Shown piece by piece: positions 1-7,309 of a DNA stretch of 12,845 nucleotides. The notes under the pieces were generated by a model. The model was not told the origin of the DNA. It did not search any database and was given only the letters and a program-made list of their open reading frames with translations. The number at the start of each line of letters is the position of its first letter. Positions within the stretch are counted from its first letter, which is position 1. This DNA comes from an uncultured bacterium. GTDB taxonomy: Bacteria; Patescibacteriota; Saccharimonadia; Saccharimonadales; Saccharimonadaceae. The position numbers and the translations under genes were made by a program. The DNA is taken from contig USNP01000006.1 in the NCBI GenBank assembly GCA_900556165.1, forward strand, positions 1-12,845, in the 5' to 3' direction.

Positions 1-45
<45 letters not shown>

Positions 46-116
46 GTCATTCAGCCATACTTCAGAATACTTATTCAAAGGACTCAGACATCCAGCAGCA
101 AATGGGGAGAGAGCCT

Positions 117-257
117 ATGTTAATGGACAAAAGAAATACGCAAGAATACTCATACGCCACCTCTATACCGGGACTAATAAAAAATGCGGAAGGTAAAATT
201 AATGGGAAAATTACATACGCAAGAGTCACAATACGCAGGAAAGGAGCAGAAAAATGA
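117..257 (+). CDS. possible small basic protein coupled to the DUF262 gene (46 aa)
   Basis: An ORF of 46 residues begins at ATG 117. A Shine-Dalgarno-like GGGGAGAGAG run (104-113) places GGAG seven bases upstream, which favours this start over ATG 102 (51 aa) or ATG 123. Its TGA stop (255-257) overlaps the ATG (254) of the nuclease gene as ATGA, the usual arrangement for translational coupling. The C-terminal half is basic and contains NGKITYARVTIRRKG. I recognise no family. A similar motif, NGQKKYARILIRH, is encoded at 122-160 but in the neighbouring frame (open 2-196), so this may be a real small gene, the frameshifted end of a larger upstream gene, or non-coding remnant. The frame stays open back into the GA tract. 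Coding status is uncertain. Confidence 0.35.
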   Translation: MLMDKRNTQEYSYATSIPGLIKNAEGKINGKITYARVTIRRKGAEK

Positions 258-1444
258 TTGCTAATCTAAAAAAATATACCATCGCCGAGATTACCAAAGG
301 TTTTACCTATAATGAGTTTGAGGGGAAGGGTCTATTTGGCTTGAGTGGTAAACTGACGATTCAGCCAGAGTATCAGCGTAATTACATTTATGCTGACGGC
401 AAAAAAGATGTGGCCGTAATTGAGTCTATATTGAAAGGCTACCCGATTGGTTTAATTTATTTTAACAAATTAGAGGATGGCAAGCTGGAAGTTTTGGATG
501 GACAGCAGCGAATTACATCGATTGGTCGGTTTATCGAGGGTCGCTTCCCGATTATACACAATGGTAACCCTGTGGATTTTGATTCTTCTTTACCACAGGA
601 TTTGTGTCAGAAGATACTAGAGACAGAGCTTTTAGTGTATGAATGTGAAGGCACGGAGAGTGAAATTAAAGAGTGGTTTAAGACGATTAATATTGTTGGT
701 GTACCACTTAATGAGCAGGAGCTGCTGAATGCTGTTTATTCTGGACCTTTTGTGACGCTAGGTAAGGAAACTTTTTCAAACTCTGGTGACTCAAATATTA
801 TCAAGTGGAGTGTATATATTAATGGCGATGCTAAACGGCAAGATTTTTGGCATGTAGCACTAGGGTGGATTGCAACGGCAAAAGGAATGACGATTTCGGA
901 GTACATGTCACAGCATAGAATTAATAATTCTATTGCAGAGGTGCAAACTTATTTTGATACGGTGATAAACTGGGTATCAAATACCTTTAATCAAGTCGAG
1001 AAAGAAATGCGCGGTCTAGAATGGGGAAGGTTATATGAAGAATATCACAAGTTTTCTTATAACTCTGACCAAGTTTCCGCAAAAGTTAGAGAGTTGTATG
1101 GTGACCCATTTGTAAAAAGCCGTAAGGGAATATTTGAATATGTTTTTGGGTTATATTCTGGGCAGAAAGGTGATCTAGGTGACACGAAACTGCTTGAAGT
1201 TAGGGTTTTTGATGACGCTACTAAACAAGCTGTCTATAAAAAGCAGACCAAAATTGCAGAAGAAAAAGGTGTATCAAACTGTTCTTATTGCGCAATCGGT
1301 CATGACGCTAACAAGGCGAAAATATGGAAGCTGAATGAAATGGACGCTGATCACGTTAGCGCTTGGAGTAAGGGCGGTGCAACCTCAATGGAGAATTGCG
1401 AAATGCTATGCAAATCACATAATAGAGCGAAAGGGAATAAGTAA
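254..1444 (+). CDS. DUF262 (GmrSD-like) protein with C-terminal HNH nuclease
   Basis: This 396-residue protein joins an N-terminal DUF262 domain to a C-terminal HNH endonuclease. The DUF262 part (about 10-200) shows IQPEYQRNY near 36-44 and the DGQQR motif at 82-86, the ParB/sulfiredoxin-fold signature that in GmrSD type IV restriction enzymes is linked to nucleotide-dependent activity. The HNH part has CxxC at 343/346, DADH at 364-367, Asn381 and CxxH at 386/389, a zinc-stabilised beta-beta-alpha-metal nuclease fold. The classical HNH differs from the DUF1524 module usual in GmrSD. The start has AAGGAG (241-246) seven bases upstream. The stop TAA overlaps the ileS ATG by one base. A role in degrading modified or foreign DNA is inferred from the family. 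The gene lacks the TCGAA signature of its neighbours, which suggests transfer. The substrate cannot be read from the sequence. Confidence 0.85.
   Translation: MIANLKKYTIAEITKGFTYNEFEGKGLFGLSGKLTIQPEYQRNYIYADGKKDVAVIESILKGYPIGLIYFNKLEDGKLEVLDGQQRITSIGRFIEGRFPIIHNGNPVDFDSSLPQDLCQKILETELLVYECEGTESEIKEWFKTINIVGVPLNEQELLNAVYSGPFVTLGKETFSNSGDSNIIKWSVYINGDAKRQDFWHVALGWIATAKGMTISEYMSQHRINNSIAEVQTYFDTVINWVSNTFNQVEKEMRGLEWGRLYEEYHKFSYNSDQVSAKVRELYGDPFVKSRKGIFEYVFGLYSGQKGDLGDTKLLEVRVFDDATKQAVYKKQTKIAEEKGVSNCSYCAIGHDANKAKIWKLNEMDADHVSAWSKGGATSMENCEMLCKSHNRAKGNK
1396..1423 (+). promoter_or_regulatory. possible weak internal promoter for ileS
   Basis: TTGCGA (1396-1401) and CATAAT (1418-1423) are separated by 16 bases inside the end of the nuclease gene, placing a start point about 15 bases before the ileS ATG. 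The essential ileS would otherwise depend on transcription through the nuclease gene. Both hexamers are imperfect, so this is only a candidate. Confidence 0.25.
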
Positions 1445-4389
1445 TGAAATTTCAAGCAAATTCAAGAAGAAGGGCAAAAGAATATGAAGCCGATGTTTTG
1501 GCTCGCTGGAAAGAGGAGAAGACTTTCGAAAAATCAGTTAAAAACCGTAGCGAAGACAACACCTTTGTGTTTTATGATGGTCCTCCATTTATTACTGGTG
1601 TGCCACATCATGGAACACTACTTAGTTCAATTGTAAAAGATGCTGTTCCACGCTATCAAACAATGAAAGGGAAGCGAGTTGAACGCCGTTGGGGTTGGGA
1701 TACACACGGTTTGCCAGCAGAAAACTTTGTTGAGAAAAAGCTCGGTATCACTTCTCGGCATGAAGTCGGCGAAAAAATTTCGCTCGCCGAATATATTACA
1801 ACTGCGCGTGAAAGCATGGTTTCTAATGCCGCACTCTGGGAAAGTACAATTGATCGCATTGGTCGTTGGGTTGAATTTAAAAATGCTTACAAAACAATGG
1901 ATAAAGATTTTATGGAATCTGTTTGGTGGGCATTTAAAACTCTTTATGAAAAGGGTAAGATTTATGAAGGTGAACGTGTTTTGATGTATGATACGGCTTG
2001 GGCAACTCCGCTTTCGAAAAGTGAAGTTACAATGGATAACGACGCCTATAAAACTGTAACCGACCCAAGCGTTTTTGTTAAGTTTTGGTTGAAAGATTTC
2101 GAAGATTCTGAAGGATCTCGCGACAAAACTGCAATGCTCGCTTGGACAACAACTCCTTGGACTTTGCCAGCAAACATGGGACTATTTGTTAATCCAGATT
2201 TCACTTATGCAAAAGTTAAAGTTGGTGATGAATTCTATATTTTAGCAAAAGATTTGCTCGAAAAAGTTTTTATTGATGAAAAAAGGCAACCGATTCCTTT
2301 TGAAATTGTAAATTTGATCGACGGTACAGAACTGATTGGTTTGAGTTATGAGCCACTTTTTGAAGATTCGAAATATTCCGGTGAAGGTGAAGAGAATGCT
2401 TATAAAGTTTGGGGTGCAGATTATGTTTCGCTCGAAAGTGGAACAGGAATTGTCCATTCGGCGCCAGCTTATGGTGAAGAAGACTTCAACTTTGGTAAAG
2501 AATATGGTATTCCAGTTTTCCACGTTCTTGATGAGTATGGAAAATACCTTCACGGTGAATTTGCCGGTAACGATGTTTGGGAATTTAATAAGCCGCTTGC
2601 AAAAATCTTGAAAGAACGTGGCGTAGTTTGGAAAATTGACTATATTCGTCATGAATATCCGCACAATCCGCGCACTGGTCAGCGCTTGATGTATCGCGCA
2701 CACCCAAGTTGGTTCTTTGATATTCAAGGTCAAAAAGAGCTAATGATTGAACAAAATGAAAATATTAACTGGTTCCCAGCACACTTGAAGCACGGTCGTT
2801 TCGAAAAAAATATCGAGGCTGCACCGGATTGGAATTTGTCGCGTGACCGGTTTTGGGCAACAGCAATGCCAGTTTGGAAGTCTGAAAGCGGTAAGATTCG
2901 TGTTATTGGATCTTATGCAGAACTTAAAGAATTGAGTGGCGTGGAGCTTGAAGATTATCACCGACCTTGGGTTGATGAAATTACTTTCGAAATTGATGGC
3001 GAAAAATACACTCGAATTGATAAAGTGCTTGACTGTTGGTTCGAAAGTGGCTCAATGCCATTTGCGCAATTCCATTATCCTTTCGAAAACAAAGAGAAGT
3101 TCGAAAAGAATTTCCCAGGTGATTTTATTGTTGAATATATTGGTCAGGTTCGCGCGTGGTTCTATTATGTTCATGCGGTGAATACGGCGCTATTTGGTAA
3201 AAATGCATTTAAAAATGTGATTACAACCGGTGTTGTTGCCGGAAACGACGGTCGCAAGATGAGCAAATCTCTTGGAAACTACACCGATCCAAATGAATTA
3301 ATGGATCAATATTCTGCCGACAGTTTGCGTTTCTTGTTACTTTCAAGTCCACTTTTGAATGGTGAAGATTTTGCGCTTCACGATAAGGATGTTTCAGATA
3401 TCGCTCGAAAAATTTCAATGATTTGGAATATGTATGATTTCTTCACAATGTATGCCAGTGTTGATGGTTGGGAATTTAGCGGTGAGCTTGCTGACCCTTC
3501 AAAAAATCTTGAAAATCCGCTCGATCTATGGATTGTGAGTCGTGTTCATAAACTTCGAAATGAAATTACTGAAAATATGGACGCATATAACATTCCACGT
3601 GCGCTTGAAGGTGTTTTGCCGTTCTTAGATGACGCTTCGAACTGGTTTGTGCGTCGTTCGCGCCGCCGTTTCTGGAAGAGTGAAGATGATGGCGATAAAA
3701 CTCAGGCCTATCAAACGCTTCATTATGTTTTGAGTTATCTTGCACTACTCTTAGCACCGTTTGTTCCATTTTTAGCTGAAGAACTTTGGGATAAAATGGT
3801 TGGTGACGGTTCGGTTCATTTGAAGGACTGGCCAGCAGCAGGCGAGATTAACGAGAAGATTTTAGCTGAAATGGCTGAGGTTCGTGGTTATGTTAATGAG
3901 GCTTTGGCGTTACGTGCAAAAAATAGCGTAAAGATTCGTCAGCCGCTCAAAGAGGTGGTTATTCCGCATGTTGCGAGCGATTTGAAATGGTTTGTTGAAA
4001 TTCTCCAAGAAGAATTGAACGTAAAAGGTGTTTCATATGTTATTTTTGAAAAGGATGAAAATGGTGAAATTTTAAGTCACAAACCTGCTGAAAAAGTTGA
4101 TTTCAATTTCGAAATCACGCCAGAACTTCGCGCTGAAGGATTAATGCGCGAGATTATTCGCCACATTCAGGCGAGCCGTAAAAAAGCCGGTTTGAATGTT
4201 GATGATCGTATCGAACTTAATTTTTCATCTGAAAATGAAGATCTTTCAGGTGCGTTCAAAAAATTTGTTCAAGAAATTTCGAAAGAAGTTTTAGCTGAAA
4301 AGGCAGAATTCTCGAACGATGAATTAGAATTTTCACAAACAGTAAAAATCGAGGGTGAAGAAGCCAAAATCTCATTGAAAAAAGCGTAA
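1444..4389 (+). CDS. ileS: isoleucyl-tRNA synthetase, eukaryote-like type 2
   Basis: This class Ia aminoacyl-tRNA synthetase charges tRNA-Ile in the cytoplasm. At 981 residues it is full length. The Rossmann active site starts with FYDGPPFITG (43-52). The HIGH-type signature reads HHGT (55-58), with Thr in place of the last His. KMSKS is intact at 605-609. The CP1 editing domain carries WTTTPWTLPAN (234-244) and a GTGIVHSAPAYGEED segment, so hydrolysis of mischarged Val-tRNA is expected. An anticodon-binding alpha-helical region follows (roughly 680-840), then the C-terminal extension of the eukaryote-like class in place of the bacterial zinc-binding tail. WDTHGLPAE (85-93) replaces the more usual WDCHGLP. 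Type 2 enzymes are often less sensitive to mupirocin, but resistance here is only inferred. The start overlaps the preceding stop as TAATG, with GGGAA just upstream. A palindrome follows within 20 bases of the stop. Confidence 0.97.
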   Translation: MKFQANSRRRAKEYEADVLARWKEEKTFEKSVKNRSEDNTFVFYDGPPFITGVPHHGTLLSSIVKDAVPRYQTMKGKRVERRWGWDTHGLPAENFVEKKLGITSRHEVGEKISLAEYITTARESMVSNAALWESTIDRIGRWVEFKNAYKTMDKDFMESVWWAFKTLYEKGKIYEGERVLMYDTAWATPLSKSEVTMDNDAYKTVTDPSVFVKFWLKDFEDSEGSRDKTAMLAWTTTPWTLPANMGLFVNPDFTYAKVKVGDEFYILAKDLLEKVFIDEKRQPIPFEIVNLIDGTELIGLSYEPLFEDSKYSGEGEENAYKVWGADYVSLESGTGIVHSAPAYGEEDFNFGKEYGIPVFHVLDEYGKYLHGEFAGNDVWEFNKPLAKILKERGVVWKIDYIRHEYPHNPRTGQRLMYRAHPSWFFDIQGQKELMIEQNENINWFPAHLKHGRFEKNIEAAPDWNLSRDRFWATAMPVWKSESGKIRVIGSYAELKELSGVELEDYHRPWVDEITFEIDGEKYTRIDKVLDCWFESGSMPFAQFHYPFENKEKFEKNFPGDFIVEYIGQVRAWFYYVHAVNTALFGKNAFKNVITTGVVAGNDGRKMSKSLGNYTDPNELMDQYSADSLRFLLLSSPLLNGEDFALHDKDVSDIARKISMIWNMYDFFTMYASVDGWEFSGELADPSKNLENPLDLWIVSRVHKLRNEITENMDAYNIPRALEGVLPFLDDASNWFVRRSRRRFWKSEDDGDKTQAYQTLHYVLSYLALLLAPFVPFLAEELWDKMVGDGSVHLKDWPAAGEINEKILAEMAEVRGYVNEALALRAKNSVKIRQPLKEVVIPHVASDLKWFVEILQEELNVKGVSYVIFEKDENGEILSHKPAEKVDFNFEITPELRAEGLMREIIRHIQASRKKAGLNVDDRIELNFSSENEDLSGAFKKFVQEISKEVLAEKAEFSNDELEFSQTVKIEGEEAKISLKKA

Positions 4390-4397
4390 TTAATATG

Positions 4398-4426
4398 TTG
4401 ACAATAGAAATAACTTATGCTATAAT
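4398..4426 (+). promoter_or_regulatory. consensus sigma70 promoter for the 149-aa gene
   Basis: A perfect -35 hexamer TTGACA (4398-4403) and a perfect -10 TATAAT (4421-4426) are separated by an ideal 17-base spacer. Transcription should start near 4433, leaving a leader of about 49 bases with AAAAGG (4471-4476) before the ATG at 4482. It is the strongest promoter in the window and is embedded in a palindrome, which suggests strong expression held under repression. Confidence 0.88.
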
Positions 4427-4443
4427 ACAAGCATAAGTTATTT
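4408..4443. promoter_or_regulatory. 13-bp palindrome around the -10 box; operator and/or ileS terminator
   Basis: Perfect 13-base arms, AAATAACTTATGC (4408-4420) and GCATAAGTTATTT (4431-4443), flank a 10-base centre, TATAATACAA, that begins with the -10 hexamer. The left arm fills the promoter spacer and the right arm covers the predicted start point, as expected for a dimeric repressor operator that would block RNA polymerase. Because the start point lies in the right arm, the downstream mRNA cannot contain the whole hairpin. The same hairpin, followed by TTTTAAT, could also end ileS transcripts, but the stem is AT-rich and weak as a terminator. The repeat itself is seen directly; its role is inferred. 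Confidence 0.75.
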
Positions 4444-4481
4444 TAATAAAAACAAAAAACATAAAAAATCAAAAGGCAAAA

Positions 4482-4931
4482 ATGGAAAATTTTAAGGTTA
4501 ACGATTATAATAAAATTGAACAGCGAAACAATCTTGAGGAATTTGAAGATTTTAAATTTGATAATCTGGAAAATTTAAGTTCTGAAACGAAACAAGAAAT
4601 TGAAATAACACAAGAGCATTCAAAAAATGAGGCTTTCGAAAATCTGAACGATATCTATGCACGTGCTGAAAGATATGCTGATCGTGAAAATGGTAGTTTC
4701 TTTGCAAGAGATGATGAAATTCAAAAAATGAATATTATTCATTTTGAAGATTATGATGCGAATTTCGAAACTTATGAAGGTCGCGGAAATGAATTTGTTT
4801 TGCGCAAAAATCAGTTTAAGTCGCAAGATCAGCTGACGAAAGAAATTGAAACGATCAAATCGTCTCCGCGCCAAATCTCAGTTTCACAAAAGTTTTCGAA
4901 TTTTTCACGCGCACTTTTTGGTCGAATTTAG
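4482..4931 (+). CDS. acidic hypothetical protein, 149 aa
   Basis: I do not recognise this protein. It is 149 residues, hydrophilic and mostly acidic, rich in Glu, Asp, Asn and Phe, with no signal peptide, no membrane segment and no cysteine, so a cytoplasmic location is likely. Residues 1-70 look helical or disordered; 70-115 has alternating aromatic and charged residues (FEDYDANFETYEG near 88-100) and could be beta-structured. The C-terminus turns basic (FSNFSRALFGRI). DEIQKMN (78-84) resembles SEIQKMN (118-124) in the 743-residue protein downstream, the only visible link between them. The gene has its own very strong promoter within a palindrome, AAAAGG five bases before the ATG, and its own terminator, so it is a single-gene unit. 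Base usage, including TTCGAA sites, matches the host genes. The function is unknown; a regulator acting on its own operator is one possibility, but no DNA-binding motif is evident. Confidence 0.8.
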   Translation: MENFKVNDYNKIEQRNNLEEFEDFKFDNLENLSSETKQEIEITQEHSKNEAFENLNDIYARAERYADRENGSFFARDDEIQKMNIIHFEDYDANFETYEGRGNEFVLRKNQFKSQDQLTKEIETIKSSPRQISVSQKFSNFSRALFGRI

Positions 4932-4955
4932 GATTTCAAAAATATCGAAAATTAT

Positions 4956-4982
4956 AAAATCGGTGAAAAGCCGATTTTTCTT
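4956..4982 (+). terminator. intrinsic terminator after the 149-aa gene
   Basis: An eight-base stem, AAAATCGG (4956-4963) pairing with CCGATTTT (4971-4978), has a 7-base loop and runs into a T-rich tract (TTTTTCTTTT). It lies 25 bases after the stop and separates this gene from the next promoter. Confidence 0.8.
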
Positions 4983-4993
4983 TTAAAAAAGTG

Positions 4994-5022
4994 TTGACTT
5001 ATAATTACGCTTGTGTTAAAAT
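4994..5022 (+). promoter_or_regulatory. promoter of the 743-aa / LPHTG operon
   Basis: TTGACT (4994-4999), a 17-base spacer, then TAAAAT (5017-5022) preceded by TGT, giving an extended -10. The predicted start is near 5029, about 30 bases before the ATG, with AGGA at 5051-5054. The stretch TTGTGTTAAAAT is also found at the collagen-gene promoter (9297-9308). Confidence 0.8.
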
Positions 5023-5059
5023 ACGAGAGTAAAATAAATTAAAATAAACAAGGACAGAA

Positions 5060-7291
5060 ATGAAAAACGGGAATACTTTTAATTCCGCGCCAGATACCGG
5101 CAAGTCTTTCGAAGATACTTACGGCTCTTGGGATACTCTTCAAGATGAGATAAATCAAAAGCAGCAAGTAAAATCAGAGGCGGATGCTGTCAAGCAGCGT
5201 GAAGAAGCGCTAAGACAAGGCGCTAAAAAATTCGACAAATCTGTTCGTGATGCAATTCATAGAGGCGACAAAGTTGCTTTTGATGAAATTATGCAACGAG
5301 ACGAGCATTATCGCCAAATGGAAAACGGCGAGAATCGAGTTGAAGTCGAACAGCCTTATGAAATTTCTACTCTTTCGAAGGAGGAAATGGATCAAGCTAT
5401 GGGAGCGAGTTCAGAAATTCAAAAAATGAATTCGTTAGCTAAAATGATTCGAAATGCGGAAAGTGAAGAAGTTAAGAATAAATATCGTCAGCAATTGATT
5501 GAAGCTTCAAATGATTTTTCAAAAAACGGCATAAATTTTGACAGTTTAAAAAATAAGCTTGAAGATCGATTCATCTGGGAATATTCGAAAAAACCAGAAT
5601 ATCGACAAAAGGTTCTTGATACAATTTGGGAAAATGCGATGGCGGAACCTGAGGCTAAAAAATCAAATCCAGACGATAGTATAAAAAACGAATCACTAAA
5701 TAATAGTGATGATGCAGAAAATCAAAAACCGGAAGCAACTAAACTTTTAGATGCTGAGAAAAAATTTGATGAGCTGTTTTCAGAAGGCGCAAGTGCTGAA
5801 GAATTAGCGCGATTTCGCCGACAAGTTCGTTCAGAGTTAATTCAAAAAGATGAATTAACCGAAGAAAACGAAGCAATGCTTGAACGAATGCAAAAAGTTC
5901 ATCTTGCGGTTGGTGAACAAAATCGAGCCGATCAGGCAAAAAATGTTGTTGATCAAGATGTTGATATCGAAGCTAAAGCTGGTCGATTCCAGAAAATTCG
6001 AAACTATATCGGTAAAAAAGTGATGAAATGGGGTGCGCTTGGAATGCTTGGAATGACAATTTTTGGTGTTGGGCGGCAAGCTACAAATAGTGTTAAAGCT
6101 GGAGATCGTACTCCGGTTGCAACTCAAACATTTGCCGGAAGTGCACATGCGGATACGTTAAGTAATTTTGCAAATTTTGACGCTAATAGTCAATCCGTTG
6201 AATCTGAAAAGAACTTTAATAATGGAAAATATGATTCTGAAAATGACGACTATAACAAGGTTGATCAAAAAGAGAACAAATATTCCATCGGAACAAATAC
6301 TTCAGAGCTTTCGAATGAAGAATATCAAAAAACGATGCTCGAATCTCATAACGAAGACAACATTGAATTTATGGGACAATTCTTTGTTAACGATAGTGAA
6401 GCTTCTCAAAATCTTTTGGGAATTTCGAACTACGATGTTGATGCTTTGGTTGATGCTGCTCGAAGTGGCGATCAGACGGCTTTCGAAAAGTTGAATGATG
6501 CATATTCTAAATATATGAAAGATGCAAAAGTTGTTGGTAATGAAACTTTGACGGGTGATTATTATTCGCTATATGTGAATGGAAATAAAGATTATGCGCA
6601 TGCTGAAGGTGCATTTGGCGGAACAGCTCGAGTTGTTGAGCTTGGTAATGGTCAGCATATTATGATTCGTGACCAATGTAAACAGCTAGTGATGAAGAAA
6701 ACGGTTGAAATTCCAAACACTTGGACGACACCAGAGATTCCATTTGAAAATGTTTATACTCCACCAAGTCCAACACCAAACACTCCACCGGAAACTCCAC
6801 CGGAAACTCCACCAAACACTCCACCGGAAACTCCACCAAACACTCCACCAAACACTCACGACGATACAAAATTTAAAACGGATCAGTCGATTTACAATGT
6901 AGACGGTGCGGTTACTAAAATGGATGCGGGTGAATTAAGGACTGAGGCTACTGAAGAGGAACGAAAAAATAATATCAATCCTACCGTAGCACCTGGAACG
7001 GCAACTGCTGAAATTCGGGCAAACGGCGTTGATGAATCTATTGATGTTTCGAAAATAGCTGAACAGCCAGTTGAATATACGGGTGGTGAACATACAGCAG
7101 AAAGTAATGCGCGCGATGCCGAGCAGTCATTACAGGCTCAAGCTGAAGCTGAAGCTAAATCTCGTGAGGCTGAACAGGCTCAAAATAAAACCGTAAATAT
7201 TGGTGGTGAGTTTGTGAGCTACGATGATATTCTAGCAGCACAGGAAAGTTACAATGCTTCAGCTGCACAAAATCCAAATAATGGACAATAA
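5060..7291 (+). CDS. single-pass membrane protein with TPP[E/N]-repeat stalk, 743 aa
   Basis: No family is recognised. The layout suggests a bitopic protein. Residues 1-320 are highly charged, helix-rich and probably coiled-coil and cytoplasmic. A basic stretch (309-324, GRFQKIRNYIGKKVMK) precedes a short hydrophobic segment (about 322-338), which by the positive-inside rule puts the N-terminus inside and residues 340-743 outside. The outer part has a polar linker (340-430), a compact domain (430-550) with HIMIRDQCKQLV and the only cysteine (Cys540), a Pro/Thr-rich repeat (568-600), and an Ala/Glu/Gln-rich tail (670-743). There is no LPXTG motif and no N-terminal signal peptide. It is the first gene of an operon with the LPHTG protein 18 bases downstream. 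A role as an envelope or surface structural protein is inferred from topology and context only. Confidence 0.8.
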   Translation: MKNGNTFNSAPDTGKSFEDTYGSWDTLQDEINQKQQVKSEADAVKQREEALRQGAKKFDKSVRDAIHRGDKVAFDEIMQRDEHYRQMENGENRVEVEQPYEISTLSKEEMDQAMGASSEIQKMNSLAKMIRNAESEEVKNKYRQQLIEASNDFSKNGINFDSLKNKLEDRFIWEYSKKPEYRQKVLDTIWENAMAEPEAKKSNPDDSIKNESLNNSDDAENQKPEATKLLDAEKKFDELFSEGASAEELARFRRQVRSELIQKDELTEENEAMLERMQKVHLAVGEQNRADQAKNVVDQDVDIEAKAGRFQKIRNYIGKKVMKWGALGMLGMTIFGVGRQATNSVKAGDRTPVATQTFAGSAHADTLSNFANFDANSQSVESEKNFNNGKYDSENDDYNKVDQKENKYSIGTNTSELSNEEYQKTMLESHNEDNIEFMGQFFVNDSEASQNLLGISNYDVDALVDAARSGDQTAFEKLNDAYSKYMKDAKVVGNETLTGDYYSLYVNGNKDYAHAEGAFGGTARVVELGNGQHIMIRDQCKQLVMKKTVEIPNTWTTPEIPFENVYTPPSPTPNTPPETPPETPPNTPPETPPNTPPNTHDDTKFKTDQSIYNVDGAVTKMDAGELRTEATEEERKNNINPTVAPGTATAEIRANGVDESIDVSKIAEQPVEYTGGEHTAESNARDAEQSLQAQAEAEAKSREAEQAQNKTVNIGGEFVSYDDILAAQESYNASAAQNPNNGQ
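6782..6853 (+). repeat. six 12-base tandem units encoding TPPE/TPPN
   Basis: Six consecutive in-frame 12-mers read ACTCCACCGGAA or ACTCCACCAAAC in the order E, E, N, E, N, N; two degenerate units lie just upstream (6758-6781). The peptide is an extended, proline-rich linker typical of surface stalks. The near-identical units are prone to slippage, so copy number may vary between strains in steps of four residues without a frameshift. Confidence 0.93.
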
Positions 7292-7309
7292 TATATAAAA
7301 AGGTAAAAA

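Noticed and set aside
136..236. Four ATACGC occurrences spaced about 15 and 64 bases, CRISPR-like at first glance.
   Set aside because: The blocks are too short and irregular, there are no equal-length spacers, and the pattern is better explained by the duplicated coding motif.
2242..2733. A 163-codon minus-strand frame inside ileS.
   Set aside because: Fully contained in the synthetase, low-complexity Phe/Ile/Asn-rich, with no ribosome site or family resemblance.
3594..4664. Two CACGTG cores (near 3597 and 4659) considered as parS sites.
   Set aside because: The flanks do not match the TGTTTCACGTGAAACA consensus, and both are inside genes far from parAB.
6660..6869. A minus-strand frame with repetitive Val-Glu-Cys-Leu peptide.
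   Set aside because: It is the complement of the TPP[E/N] repeat in the 743-aa gene; the repetitiveness is inherited from the real coding strand.
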